Source: Acidobacteriaceae bacterium (GTDB taxonomy: Bacteria > Acidobacteriota > Terriglobia > Terriglobales > Acidobacteriaceae). Taken from it: DNA of 8,365 bases. The stretch covers positions 1-8,365 of the forward strand of contig WQYS01000090.1 in the NCBI GenBank assembly GCA_009781125.1, written 5' to 3'. The notes below the pieces were generated by a model. That model had not been told where the DNA came from. It was given only the letters and a program-made list of their open reading frames with translations, and made no database searches. Numbering within the stretch: the first letter of the stretch is position 1; the number at the start of each line of letters is the position of its first letter. Below, piece by piece: positions 1-6,751 of the stretch. A program made the translations under genes and the position numbers.

Positions 1-1104
1 TACGTCATCCCGAACCAGTTCTCCGAGGTCGCCGAGGCCAACGGAGCCGTCGGCGTCAACGCCTCTACCGGCGAAGACTCGACTCAGTATTTCTGGTCGA
101 TGCCGTCGAACCGCCTCGAACTGTGGGCCTGGCTGGAGAGCCAGCGCATCGGCCATCCCGTGCAGCGCGAGTTCTACAAGGAACGCGACGTGGTGCAGGA
201 GGAGCGGCGCATGCGCACCGACTCCGACCCGATTGGCCGCCTGGTCGAGCAGTTTCTGGCGACGGCCTACGTGGCGCATCCCTACGGCAAACCTACGGTC
301 GGCTGGGAAAGCGAACTGAGCCGGATCAACGCCACCCAGGCTGAAGCCTTCCACGAGAAGTATTACGTGCCCGCGAACATCGTGATTGCGGTAGTCGGCG
401 ACGTGAAGGCCACCGAGGTGATGCCCGTTCTGGAGAGGTATTTTGCGCCCATTCCAGCGGGTCCCAAGCCTCTGCCGATGACCACCATCGAACCGCCGCA
501 GTTTGCCGAGAAGACCGTTACCATCCGCGAAGCCACGCAGCCGTTCTACCTCGAAGGCTACCACCGTCCCGACTATCGCGATCCCGACGATACGGTCTAC
601 GACGCTATTACTGACATCTTCTCCAATGGGCGCACCGCGCGCCTCTACCGCTCGCTGGTGCGCGATCAGCGCATTGCCGCCGCCGCCGAGGGATTCAGCG
701 GTTTTCCTGGAGAAAAGTATCCCGGACTCTTCGCTTTTTACGCCGTGCCTGTTCCGGGCCACACGCCGGAGCAGATGCGCGACGCCATCCACAAGGAGCT
801 TGACCGCTTGAAGAACGAAGACGTCTCCGACGAGGAGCTTGCTCGCTTCAAGACGCGCGCCCGAGCCGATCTGCTGCGTGGGCTCGCCGACAATCAGGGG
901 CTAGCCACGCAGCTTGCCGAGTACCAGACGCGATACGGCGATTGGCGCGAGCTGTTCCGCCAGCTCGACAAGGTGGATGCCGTTACCAAAGCTGACATCC
1001 GCCGCGTTGCCAACAAAATCTTCGTAGAGAGCAACCGCACCAGCGCGCGCATCGAGTTCACGCCGCCGCAAGCACAGGCCGACAGCATGGGAGGTTCCAA
1101 GTGA
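1..1104 (+). CDS. M16-family zinc metallopeptidase, catalytic-type subunit (5' end cut off)
   Basis: The reading frame is open from base 1 and ends at TGA 1102-1104, leaving 367 visible residues; the start, any signal peptide and the HXXEH zinc motif must lie left of the window. The M16 N-terminal domain is recognisable by V-G-V-N-A-S-T (residues 17-23) and by E61-R-D-V-V-Q-E-E68, where the E-x6-E spacing equals that of the supporting and zinc-ligand glutamates in M16 enzymes. An M16 C-terminal domain follows, from about residue 120. In it the Arg of the family's Arg-x6-Tyr pair is present (R221), but the Tyr position is Ala (A228). This is the pattern of the zinc-bearing subunit of bacterial heterodimeric M16 peptidases, whose partner supplies the tyrosine. 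The next gene overlaps it by 4 bases and is the likely partner. That HXXEH exists upstream is assumed, not seen. The substrate cannot be inferred; export to the periplasm is likely by analogy with the partner. Confidence 0.93.
   Translation, partial: YVIPNQFSEVAEANGAVGVNASTGEDSTQYFWSMPSNRLELWAWLESQRIGHPVQREFYKERDVVQEERRMRTDSDPIGRLVEQFLATAYVAHPYGKPTVGWESELSRINATQAEAFHEKYYVPANIVIAVVGDVKATEVMPVLERYFAPIPAGPKPLPMTTIEPPQFAEKTVTIREATQPFYLEGYHRPDYRDPDDTVYDAITDIFSNGRTARLYRSLVRDQRIAAAAEGFSGFPGEKYPGLFAFYAVPVPGHTPEQMRDAIHKELDRLKNEDVSDEELARFKTRARADLLRGLADNQGLATQLAEYQTRYGDWRELFRQLDKVDAVTKADIRRVANKIFVESNRTSARIEFTPPQAQADSMGGSK
1089..1094 (+). promoter_or_regulatory. Shine-Dalgarno sequence supporting the GTG 1101 start
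   Basis: GGGAGG lies six bases before GTG 1101, inside the end of the upstream peptidase gene. It supports the GTG start that overlaps the upstream stop as GTGA, and so suggests coupled translation of the two M16 genes. Confidence 0.75.
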
Positions 1105-2573
1105 AAGTGAAGTATTTGCATTATCTATTGGCTGCTCTTCTTGTAACCACCGCTGTGAACGGCATGGCCGCGGCGCAGACCGCGACAGCGCCAGCAACCA
1201 CGACTGCTACTGAACCATGGAAGCAGATACCCATTCCTCCGCTGCACGCCTTTAAACCGCAGCAGCCGAAGCGCATCGAGCTGGCCAACGGACTTGTGAT
1301 CTTTCTGCAGGAAGACCACGAGCTGCCCTTCATCAACGGAAGCATTCTCATCCGTGGCGGCAGCCGCGATGAACCCGCCGATAAGGCCGGACTCGTCAGT
1401 CTGTACGGAGACGCCTGGCGCACCAGCGGAACCTCTACCATCGACGGCGACAAGCTGGACGACCGGCTTGAGTCGAAGGCCGCAAGCATCGAGACCTCAG
1501 GCGGCAGCGCCTCCACCTCGCTGAGCTGGTCGAGCCTGAAGGGCGACTTTGATGGCGTCTTCGCCTCGGCGGTCGATCTGCTGCTACATCCTGACTTCAA
1601 GGCCGACAAGCTCGCGCTCGCCCAGCGTCAGATGGATACCAGCATCGTCCGCCGCAACGACGACGCGCAGGGCATTGCCATACGCGAGGCCGTAAAGCTC
1701 GCCTATGGCCCCACAAGCCCGTTTGCGCGCAGGCCTGAGTTTGCCACCGTTGCCGCCGTTACTCTGGACGACCTCAAGGCGTGGCACGACCGCACCGTGA
1801 TTCCCAACGGCATGATTGTCGCTGTCTCCGGAGACTTTGACTCCGCGGCGATGGAGTCCAAACTTCGCCAGGCCTTCGAGCCGCTCGCTCGCGGCCAGGC
1901 GATCCCGGAGCAGAAGTTCACCTTCACCGATCCGCAGCCCGGCGTTCATTTCGCCGACAAGAGCGACGTGAACCAGTCCAACGTGCTCATCGTCGGACTG
2001 GGGACCGAGCGCCGCAATCCGGATTACTACGCGCTCAGCGTCATGAACCAGATCCTGTCCGGAGGCTTTGGCTCGCGGCTGGTGCAGAGCGTCCGCACCC
2101 GGCTGGGGCTTGCCTACATGGTGTCCGGCCAGTTTGGAGCGGAGTACGACCATCCCGGCCTCTTCTTCGTGATCGCAGGCACGAAGAGTGAGAGCACGGT
2201 GCCAGCAGCCAAAGCGATGTTCGATGAACTCGAACGCCTGAAGACAGAACCGCCCACGGCAGCCGAACTCGCCAAGGCCAAAGACCAGGTCGTCAACTCC
2301 TTCATCTTCCGCTTCGACGCGCCGCAGAAGATACTGAACCAGCAGGTCACGCTGGCCTTCTACGGCTATCCGCCCGATTTTATTGAAAAGTACAAGGATG
2401 AGATCGAGAAGGTCACCGCCGTCGATGTCTCGCGCGTGGCCAGGAAATACGTCGATACGTCGAAGCTGGGAACGGTCGTCGTCGGCAACAAGGCGGAGAT
2501 AGTGCCGCCGCTCGACACGCTCGGCAAGGTGACGAACCTCGACATCACCATCCCCGGCAAACCCGCGGAATAA
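1101..2573 (+). CDS. M16-family peptidase-like protein, non-zinc (Arg/Tyr) subunit, exported
   Basis: 490 residues starting at GTG. The N-terminus is a signal peptide: K2 and K4, a hydrophobic stretch at about 8-24, and a probable cleavage after A-A-A25 before Q26. A Pro/Thr/Ala-rich linker precedes the M16 N-terminal domain (about 57-200), and an M16 C-terminal domain covers about 220-400. At the place of the family's G-L-x-H-x-x-E-H signature the protein reads G-L-V-S100-L-Y-G103-D104, so all three HXXEH residues are replaced and zinc catalysis is not expected. In contrast R332-T-R-L-G-L-A-Y339 keeps the Arg-x6-Tyr pair that binds substrate in M16 enzymes. The upstream, co-transcribed and overlapping gene shows the opposite losses, so the two probably form one heterodimeric enzyme, as I recall for the Sphingomonas SPH2681/SPH2682 pair. 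It likely acts in the periplasm or at the outer membrane. The family call is firm; the pairing is inference. Confidence 0.93.
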   Translation: MKVKYLHYLLAALLVTTAVNGMAAAQTATAPATTTATEPWKQIPIPPLHAFKPQQPKRIELANGLVIFLQEDHELPFINGSILIRGGSRDEPADKAGLVSLYGDAWRTSGTSTIDGDKLDDRLESKAASIETSGGSASTSLSWSSLKGDFDGVFASAVDLLLHPDFKADKLALAQRQMDTSIVRRNDDAQGIAIREAVKLAYGPTSPFARRPEFATVAAVTLDDLKAWHDRTVIPNGMIVAVSGDFDSAAMESKLRQAFEPLARGQAIPEQKFTFTDPQPGVHFADKSDVNQSNVLIVGLGTERRNPDYYALSVMNQILSGGFGSRLVQSVRTRLGLAYMVSGQFGAEYDHPGLFFVIAGTKSESTVPAAKAMFDELERLKTEPPTAAELAKAKDQVVNSFIFRFDAPQKILNQQVTLAFYGYPPDFIEKYKDEIEKVTAVDVSRVARKYVDTSKLGTVVVGNKAEIVPPLDTLGKVTNLDITIPGKPAE

Positions 2574-2609
2574 ACCAGCGGTACGAAACCTTCAGCCGGG
2601 TGCCGGGCG

Positions 2610-2649
2610 CCCATCCACATCTAGCGTTTTTTGCCAGATGTGGGATGGG
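2610..2649. repeat. Imperfect hairpin in the M16-methyltransferase gap (dispersed repeat or terminator)
   Basis: The left arm CCCATCCACATCT (2610-2622) pairs with the right arm AGATGTGGGATGGG (2636-2649) over 13 base pairs with one bulged base. The 13-base loop contains a run of six T. No T-run follows the stem, so it is not a canonical intrinsic terminator on the + strand. The flanking G-G-G-T-G-C-C-type sequence resembles GC-rich hairpins that I recall as frequent between genes in Terriglobia; that is memory, not a search result. It separates the GC-rich M16 operon from the low-GC methyltransferase gene. Confidence 0.6.
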
Positions 2650-2681
2650 GGCAATCAGCTCGTGTTGTGGAAAAATGAAGC

Positions 2682-3323
2682 ATGACCGGGCAGAATCCCT
2701 GGCGGGAGTTCCCGCACGATATCTACGAAAAGCACATGGGACATGAAAATGTGCGGCAACTGGAGATGCTTTCCCGTATAACGGATGACCAGCTCAGGCT
2801 TGTGAGTGACATTCACCAGCCAGTGATTGCGCTTCTCGGAATAACCAGCGGCAATGGGCTGTGCCATGTCATGAAGAGGCATTACAAAGCCATAATAGGC
2901 CTGGATATTAATGAAGAGTTTCTTAAGCTATGCCGTAATCAGTACGGTCATATTCCAGAACTGAAGCTCTATCAAATTGACCTGATGGTAGAGAAAGACC
3001 GCGCCGCCGATCTTCTGCAAGCCGCCGATCTGGTCATGGCGAATATGGTTGTAGAGCATATCTATCCTGATAACTTTATGGAGATTGCCGGCAAACTCAC
3101 TAAGCCGATTGTCTCAGTAACCATTCAGTTCAATCCGGACGGAGAGATGGCTTCCAGTTCCGGTTTTGAGCCTGCGCTTGAGGAGATCGTGCGTCATGGA
3201 CGGATTTGTGAGGAAACATCCCTCGCTGCTTCCATGCGCGGCGTGGGATATACGTTAATAGGTAGAACGGAATATCATCTGCCAAACGAAAAGATTTTTA
3301 TCAGGCTTGATTTTCAGCGATAG
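2682..3323 (+). CDS. Class I SAM-dependent methyltransferase, substrate unknown
   Basis: 213 residues, a Rossmann-fold methyltransferase. Motif I is V-I-A-L-L-G-I-T-S-G-N-G-L (48-60), forming the SAM loop. The acidic residue after strand beta-2 is D75 in I-I-G-L-D-I-N-E-E. D100 lies in Y-Q-I-D, near where the adenine-contacting acidic residue is usual. A-D-L-V-M-A-N-M-V-V-E-H (115-126) fits motif IV and the following helix. The C-terminal part is short and gives no substrate clue, and no membrane segment or extra domain is visible. An in-frame TGA at 2676 limits the start to ATG 2682; no good Shine-Dalgarno sequence precedes it. Base composition differs sharply from the neighbours: 2881-2940 has 21 G+C in 60 bases, while 3601-3660 in glmU has 41 in 60, and codons such as ATA and TTA are used. 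This suggests horizontal acquisition. The gene ends 27 bases before glmU and may be read into it, but a functional link is not evident. Confidence 0.85.
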   Translation: MTGQNPWREFPHDIYEKHMGHENVRQLEMLSRITDDQLRLVSDIHQPVIALLGITSGNGLCHVMKRHYKAIIGLDINEEFLKLCRNQYGHIPELKLYQIDLMVEKDRAADLLQAADLVMANMVVEHIYPDNFMEIAGKLTKPIVSVTIQFNPDGEMASSSGFEPALEEIVRHGRICEETSLAASMRGVGYTLIGRTEYHLPNEKIFIRLDFQR

Positions 3324-3350
3324 GCGTAAATTTCCAGCAAAGGAAGCAGA

Positions 3351-4775
3351 ATGGACACCCAAGGATTTGCAATCGCGATCATGGCCGCAGGCAAAGGCAC
3401 GCGGCTCAAGAGTAAGCGCCCCAAAGTTCTGCATGAGATCGGCGGCCAGGCTCTGCTGCTGCACGTGATCGCCGCCGCGCGAACGCTCGTCCCCGCTGAC
3501 CGGATCTACTGCATCATCGGCCACGAGGCCGACCAGGTCCGCGCCGCTGTCCAATCTACCGGAGTCCAGTTTGTTTTACAGGCCGAACAGCGCGGCACCG
3601 GCCACGCCATGCAGGTGCTCAGAGCGCATATGGACCAGACCGACGCCCCCTGGCCCGATCACCTGCTGGTGCTCTCCGGCGACGTTCCGCTGATCCGGCC
3701 CGAAACCCTGGCTGCGGTCGCCCAGGTGCATCTGGTCGAGCGCGCCGCCATGACCATCCTCACGGCCGAACCCGAGAACCCCACCGGCTATGGCCGCATC
3801 GTGCGCCGCGTTCCCAGCGAACCAGAGGTAACCGCCATCGTCGAGCAGAAGGCGCTCACGCCCAGCCAGCTTGCTCTGCGCGAGATCAACTCCGGCATCT
3901 ACTGCTTTGAGACCGCCGCGCTCTTCGGGAGACTCGATGCCCTCAAGACCAACAACGCGCACAGCGAGTTTTACCTCACAGACCTTGCCGCGATGCTCGT
4001 AGAGCGCGGGCGCCGCGTCGTCGCCGTGAAAGCTGTGGACGCAGACGAGGTTCTCGGAGCCAACACCATCGCCGAGATGATGCATCTGGATGCGGTCATG
4101 CGCATGACGACGGCCAGCCGCCTCATGGCCGCTGGCGTGACGATCTTCAGGCCGGAGACCTGCGTCATCGATGCCCAGGTCAGCGTCGCGGCTGACACCG
4201 TCATCGAGCCCTACGTGCAACTGCTCGGCGCGACGCGCATCGGCTCGGAGTGCCGCGTCCGTTCCTACTCCGTGATACAGGACTCCGTCGTCGGAGACCG
4301 GGTGACCATCCGCAACGGCTGCGTCTTCGATCATGCGGAGGTCTCCGCGGGTGCGATCATTGGGCCGTATTCGCATCTCCGCCACGAGAGCCGCATCGGC
4401 GAGGGAGCGCACATCGGCAACTTCGTCGAGACCAAGAAGGTCACCATCGGCAAGGGTTCCAAGGCCAACCACCTGAACTATCTCGGAGACACGGTGATCG
4501 GCGCGGGGTCGAACATCGGCGCAGGCGTCATCACCTGCAACTACGATGGCGTCAACAAGTTTCAGACCACTATCGGCGACAACGTATTTGTCGGCAGCGA
4601 CGCTACGCTGGTGGCGCCGGTGACGGTGGCCTCCGGCTCTTATGTTGCCGCCGGAAGCTGCATCACCGAAGACGTTCCCGGCGGAGCGCTCGCTCTGGGC
4701 CGCGCGCGGCAGACGGTGAAACCAGGCTGGGTCGAAGCCAATAACGCCAAGCGGAAGGTAAAGAAGGATTGCTGA
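3351..4775 (+). CDS. glmU: Bifunctional GlmU: GlcN-1-P acetyltransferase / GlcNAc-1-P uridyltransferase
   Basis: 474 residues, close to the usual length of about 456. GlmU acetylates glucosamine-1-phosphate and then couples GlcNAc-1-phosphate to UTP, giving cytoplasmic UDP-GlcNAc for peptidoglycan and surface glycans. The N-terminal pyrophosphorylase domain (about 6-245) has M-A-A-G-K-G-T-R (11-18), K25, G-T-G-H-A (82-86), D111 in G-D-V-P-L, E165, N180 and N238, matching the Mg/UTP-site residues of the E. coli enzyme. The C-terminal left-handed beta-helix (about 268-460) has R344, K362, H374, Y377, N388 and K403, which correspond with a constant offset of 11 to E. coli R333, K351, catalytic H363, Y366, N377 and K392. 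Both activities should therefore be intact. ATG 3351 follows AAAGGA (3339-3344) at a spacing of six. The transcript runs into the inverted repeats at 4793-4890, facing a convergent gene. Confidence 0.98.
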   Translation: MDTQGFAIAIMAAGKGTRLKSKRPKVLHEIGGQALLLHVIAAARTLVPADRIYCIIGHEADQVRAAVQSTGVQFVLQAEQRGTGHAMQVLRAHMDQTDAPWPDHLLVLSGDVPLIRPETLAAVAQVHLVERAAMTILTAEPENPTGYGRIVRRVPSEPEVTAIVEQKALTPSQLALREINSGIYCFETAALFGRLDALKTNNAHSEFYLTDLAAMLVERGRRVVAVKAVDADEVLGANTIAEMMHLDAVMRMTTASRLMAAGVTIFRPETCVIDAQVSVAADTVIEPYVQLLGATRIGSECRVRSYSVIQDSVVGDRVTIRNGCVFDHAEVSAGAIIGPYSHLRHESRIGEGAHIGNFVETKKVTIGKGSKANHLNYLGDTVIGAGSNIGAGVITCNYDGVNKFQTTIGDNVFVGSDATLVAPVTVASGSYVAAGSCITEDVPGGALALGRARQTVKPGWVEANNAKRKVKKDC

Positions 4776-4792
4776 AGTAGAAATCGCTTAGA

Positions 4793-4850
4793 TGTTTTTG
4801 CCTCCAGGTACGCCAAGCCTTTAGGCTTGGCGTACCTGGAGGCAAAAACA
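4793..4850. repeat. Perfect 27-bp-arm inverted repeat between convergent genes
   Basis: Arms 4793-4819 and 4824-4850 are exact reverse complements separated by the four bases TTTA. The arm starts TGTTTTTGCCTCC and ends at the loop with CCAAGCC. The outer flanks 4785-4793 and 4855-4863 can extend the stem with one mismatch. Polarity is unusual: on both strands the T5 run lies before the GC-rich stem and the A5 run after it, the reverse of an intrinsic terminator. It may still stop or process transcripts arriving from glmU and from the opposite propeller gene. It could also be a small palindromic mobile repeat, which copies elsewhere in the genome would show. Confidence 0.9.
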
Positions 4851-4866
4851 CCTTATCTTAGCGCTT

Positions 4867-4890
4867 GAGGGGGACTGTACCGTCCCCCTC
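4867..4890. repeat. Second GC-rich hairpin at the convergent junction
   Basis: GAGGGGGAC (4867-4875) pairs with GTCCCCCTC (4882-4890) around the six-base loop TGTACC. It lies 15 bases beyond the stop of the minus-strand propeller gene, so it would form near the 3' end of that transcript. No convincing T-run follows it on the minus strand. With the larger palindrome beside it, it may define the 3' ends of both convergent transcripts. The sequence is unrelated to the first palindrome. Confidence 0.7.
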
Positions 4891-4905
4891 TCTGGAGATG
4901 TTCTT

Positions 4906-6618
4906 TTATTGAACCACCAGCGTGGCGGTGGCTTTATGGCTGGCGTCGTTGCCGGTTATGGTGAGGGTGTAGGTTCCCGGACTTGTACGAGTGCCGCCAC
5001 CGTTTTTATCGCCGCCGCCGCAGCCTATCACTCCGGCTGTTACGACGAGCGCCAGAACTGCTGCCAGCAGGCCGCGAATCCTGAGATTTCGCGCTTTGCC
5101 GATGAACATCACCGGCAGAAGCAGCAGAGCGAAGGCCATCGGAGAGTAGCCGCGCTTACTGGATGTGGACGCCGGAAGCTTAATGGTCAGCGTCGATGTT
5201 TCTCCGGGAGTGACCGAGGTCGGGCTGAAGCTCACCGTCGCGTCTGACGGCTGCCCTGATACCGACAACGCAACGGCATCGTTGTACGTGCTTCCGGCAA
5301 CAGAATTAACGTTGATGGTATAAGTAGCGGTACCACCTGCCGAGGCGGTCACAGACGTTGGAGACACAGAGATCGTGAAGCCCGACGCCGGTGGAGTGCT
5401 GCTGCTGCCCGTCCCACTGATCACCGAGACTGACCCGGCACCGTAGTAGTTGTCATTCGTGACGTAGACCATGTTGGTCACAGAGTTCACGGCTACATGC
5501 GCAGGATTGGACCCCACGGTTACCGTCTTGACGCTATTGGTCGCCCCATCGATCACCGATACCGTACCATCACCTGTATTCGTGACGTAAACTTTGTTGG
5601 TTGTCATGTCCACTGCTACTTGCGCAGGAGTAAGTCCCACGGAAACCGTCTTGACACTATTGCTCTCCCCGTCAATCACCGAAACTGTATTGTCACCTGT
5701 ATTGACGACGTAGACCTTGTTGGTCACCGTGTTCACGGCTATTGACCCGGGGTCATTCCCCACGGCCACCATCGCGACGTTATTGGTCGCCCCGTCGATC
5801 ACCGATACTGCATTCCCACCATAAACGTTGGCGTAGATTTTGTTAGTCACCGTGTTCACAGCTACCACCGTAGGACTGGCTCCCGCCGTCGCCACATTAC
5901 CCATGGCGGTATTGGTCGCTCCATCGAACACCAAAACCCCAGCGTAACCGAAACCTGAATTAGCGACGAAGACTTTGTTGGTTACCGTGTCCACTGCCAC
6001 TGAATAGAACGAATCCGCACCCGTCAACACCAACGCAACGCTATTGCTCGCTCCATCGATCACAGCGACGACGCACCCGCTGACCCCTCCATCCGAAACC
6101 CAGTAACCACAATACGGAACATATATTTTGTTGGTTGTCGGGTTCACAGCTACCCCCACAAGGGAGAACTTCACGAGGGAAGATGCGGTCACCACGGGTA
6201 TCGTCGTGACACTATTGTCTGCACCATCAATCACCGAAACCGTATTGTCACCTGTATTAGCGACGTAAATCTTATTGGACACCGTGTTTATATCTATTGA
6301 TTGAGGCGAATCTCCCACGGTTATCGTCGTGTCAACGGTATTGCTCGCTCCGTCGATCACTGAAACTGTATTGCCGGGTGAAGCAGAAGAACCTGTATTA
6401 GCGACGTATATTTTGTTGGTTACCGTATTCACGGCAACCACTCCTGGCAAGTTTCCCACCGGCACGGTTGTTACAACCGACTGCGCGTGCAGCACCACGC
6501 CAACGAGTGACATCAGGAATAGAACGAAACTAGTCCGAAGCAAGAACCGCTGGACGTGAGCGAATTGAGAAAAGCGTCGAGGACCGAAACGAGAGCTCAG
6601 CAAACGGGCGAACAACAT
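4906..6618 (-). CDS. Secreted YVTN beta-propeller protein with interrupted C-terminal Ig-like domain
   Basis: 570 residues. An Arg-rich N-terminus leads into a hydrophobic core (about 29-44) with probable signal cleavage after L-H-A45, so the protein is exported. Eight repeats follow, starting near residues 60, 107, 155, 206, 251, 292, 333 and 374, each of the type A-V-N-T-V-T-N-K-I-Y-V-A-N-T-G plus V-S-V-I-D-G-A-T-N. These are YVTN-family beta-propeller blades. An Ser/Thr/Pro linker (401-412) leads to an Ig-like domain (about 413-484) which breaks off at L-P-A-S. Residues 485-545 insert two hydrophobic segments (about 493-507 and 515-532) and V-I-G-C533-G-G-G. The last Ig strand resumes as G-T-Y-T-L-T-I-T-G (548-556) and the protein ends V-V-Q. 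It is probably an envelope-attached, ligand- or surface-binding protein; no catalytic residues are seen and its partner is unknown. Its divergent neighbour encodes an XRE regulator with an operator-like palindrome between them. Confidence 0.9.
   Translation of the reverse strand: MLFARLLSSRFGPRRFSQFAHVQRFLLRTSFVLFLMSLVGVVLHAQSVVTTVPVGNLPGVVAVNTVTNKIYVANTGSSASPGNTVSVIDGASNTVDTTITVGDSPQSIDINTVSNKIYVANTGDNTVSVIDGADNSVTTIPVVTASSLVKFSLVGVAVNPTTNKIYVPYCGYWVSDGGVSGCVVAVIDGASNSVALVLTGADSFYSVAVDTVTNKVFVANSGFGYAGVLVFDGATNTAMGNVATAGASPTVVAVNTVTNKIYANVYGGNAVSVIDGATNNVAMVAVGNDPGSIAVNTVTNKVYVVNTGDNTVSVIDGESNSVKTVSVGLTPAQVAVDMTTNKVYVTNTGDGTVSVIDGATNSVKTVTVGSNPAHVAVNSVTNMVYVTNDNYYGAGSVSVISGTGSSSTPPASGFTISVSPTSVTASAGGTATYTINVNSVAGSTYNDAVALSVSGQPSDATVSFSPTSVTPGETSTLTIKLPASTSSKRGYSPMAFALLLLPVMFIGKARNLRIRGLLAAVLALVVTAGVIGCGGGDKNGGGTRTSPGTYTLTITGNDASHKATATLVVQ
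4984..5166 (-). other. Hydrophobic insert with lipobox-like Cys inside the Ig-like domain
   Basis: This stretch codes for residues 485-545 of the propeller protein. It starts with a basic K-R-G, has a first hydrophobic run P-M-A-F-A-L-L-L-L-P-V-M-F-I-G, a short positive stretch K-A-R-N-L-R-I-R, and a second run ending V-T-A-G-V-I-G-C533. C533 (complement of 5020-5022) is followed by G-G-G and a Gly/Asn/Lys-rich tract. V-I-G-C fits a lipobox. Beta-strand sequence on both sides looks like a single Ig-like domain. I recall similar inserts in many acidobacterial secreted proteins, so it may be a phylum-typical anchoring device. Confidence 0.6.
5473..6420 (-). repeat. In-frame tandem repeats coding for YVTN blades
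   Basis: The T-N-K codons recur as GTTGGT or a close variant on the + strand at 5473, 5596, 5719, 5842, 5977, 6130, 6274 and 6415. The first four are exactly 123 bases (41 codons) apart; the others are 135, 153, 144 and 141 bases apart. The unit also contains a recurring segment around GTCGATCACCGA. The regular four are those nearest the C-terminus, which suggests recent duplication or gene conversion there. Confidence 0.85.
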
Positions 6619-6622
6619 GCAA

Positions 6623-6627
6623 CCTCC
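6623..6627 (-). promoter_or_regulatory. Shine-Dalgarno sequence of the propeller gene
   Basis: Read on the minus strand, GGAGG is followed by TTGC and then the ATG at 6618. It supports the long Arg-rich N-terminus rather than a start at the internal M36, which would remove most of the hydrophobic signal-peptide core. Confidence 0.7.
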
Positions 6628-6698
6628 ATTGGCCAGAGATGGCCTTACGGTAATGTGGTGTATACAGCGTTGATTTTTTTCAAAAGGTTGTTTTCAGA

Positions 6699-6720
6699 AA
6701 TGTCTGGCATGCCAGACATT
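6699..6720. promoter_or_regulatory. 22-bp perfect palindrome, candidate XRE operator
   Basis: The half-site is AATGTCTGGCA and its exact reverse complement follows directly, so the symmetry centre is between 6709 and 6710. It lies 31 bases before the GTG of the XRE gene and 80 bases before the ATG of the divergent propeller gene. A further ATGTCTG copy stands at 6723-6729, and TGTC (6725-6728) with GACA (6738-6741) makes a weaker second dyad. Such paired symmetric sites are typical of autoregulating XRE/Cro-type proteins. No convincing -35/-10 pair was found around it. Confidence 0.72.
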
Positions 6721-6751
6721 ACATGTCTGATATTACCGACAAAATCTGAGA

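Noticed and set aside
1584..2153. A 189-codon minus-strand frame opposite the second M16 gene
   Set aside because: Shadow of a real gene in high-GC DNA; no recognisable domain and no ribosome-binding evidence.
3576..4472. A 298-codon open frame on the minus strand within glmU
   Set aside because: It lies wholly opposite the unmistakable GlmU coding sequence, is rich in Gly, Asp, Arg and His as expected from a shadow of a GC-rich gene, and resembles no family that I know.
5473..6420. Regularly spaced repeats that could suggest a CRISPR array or minisatellite
   Set aside because: The repeats are in frame, 123 bases or more apart, and code for YVTN blades; there is no short identical repeat with unique spacers.
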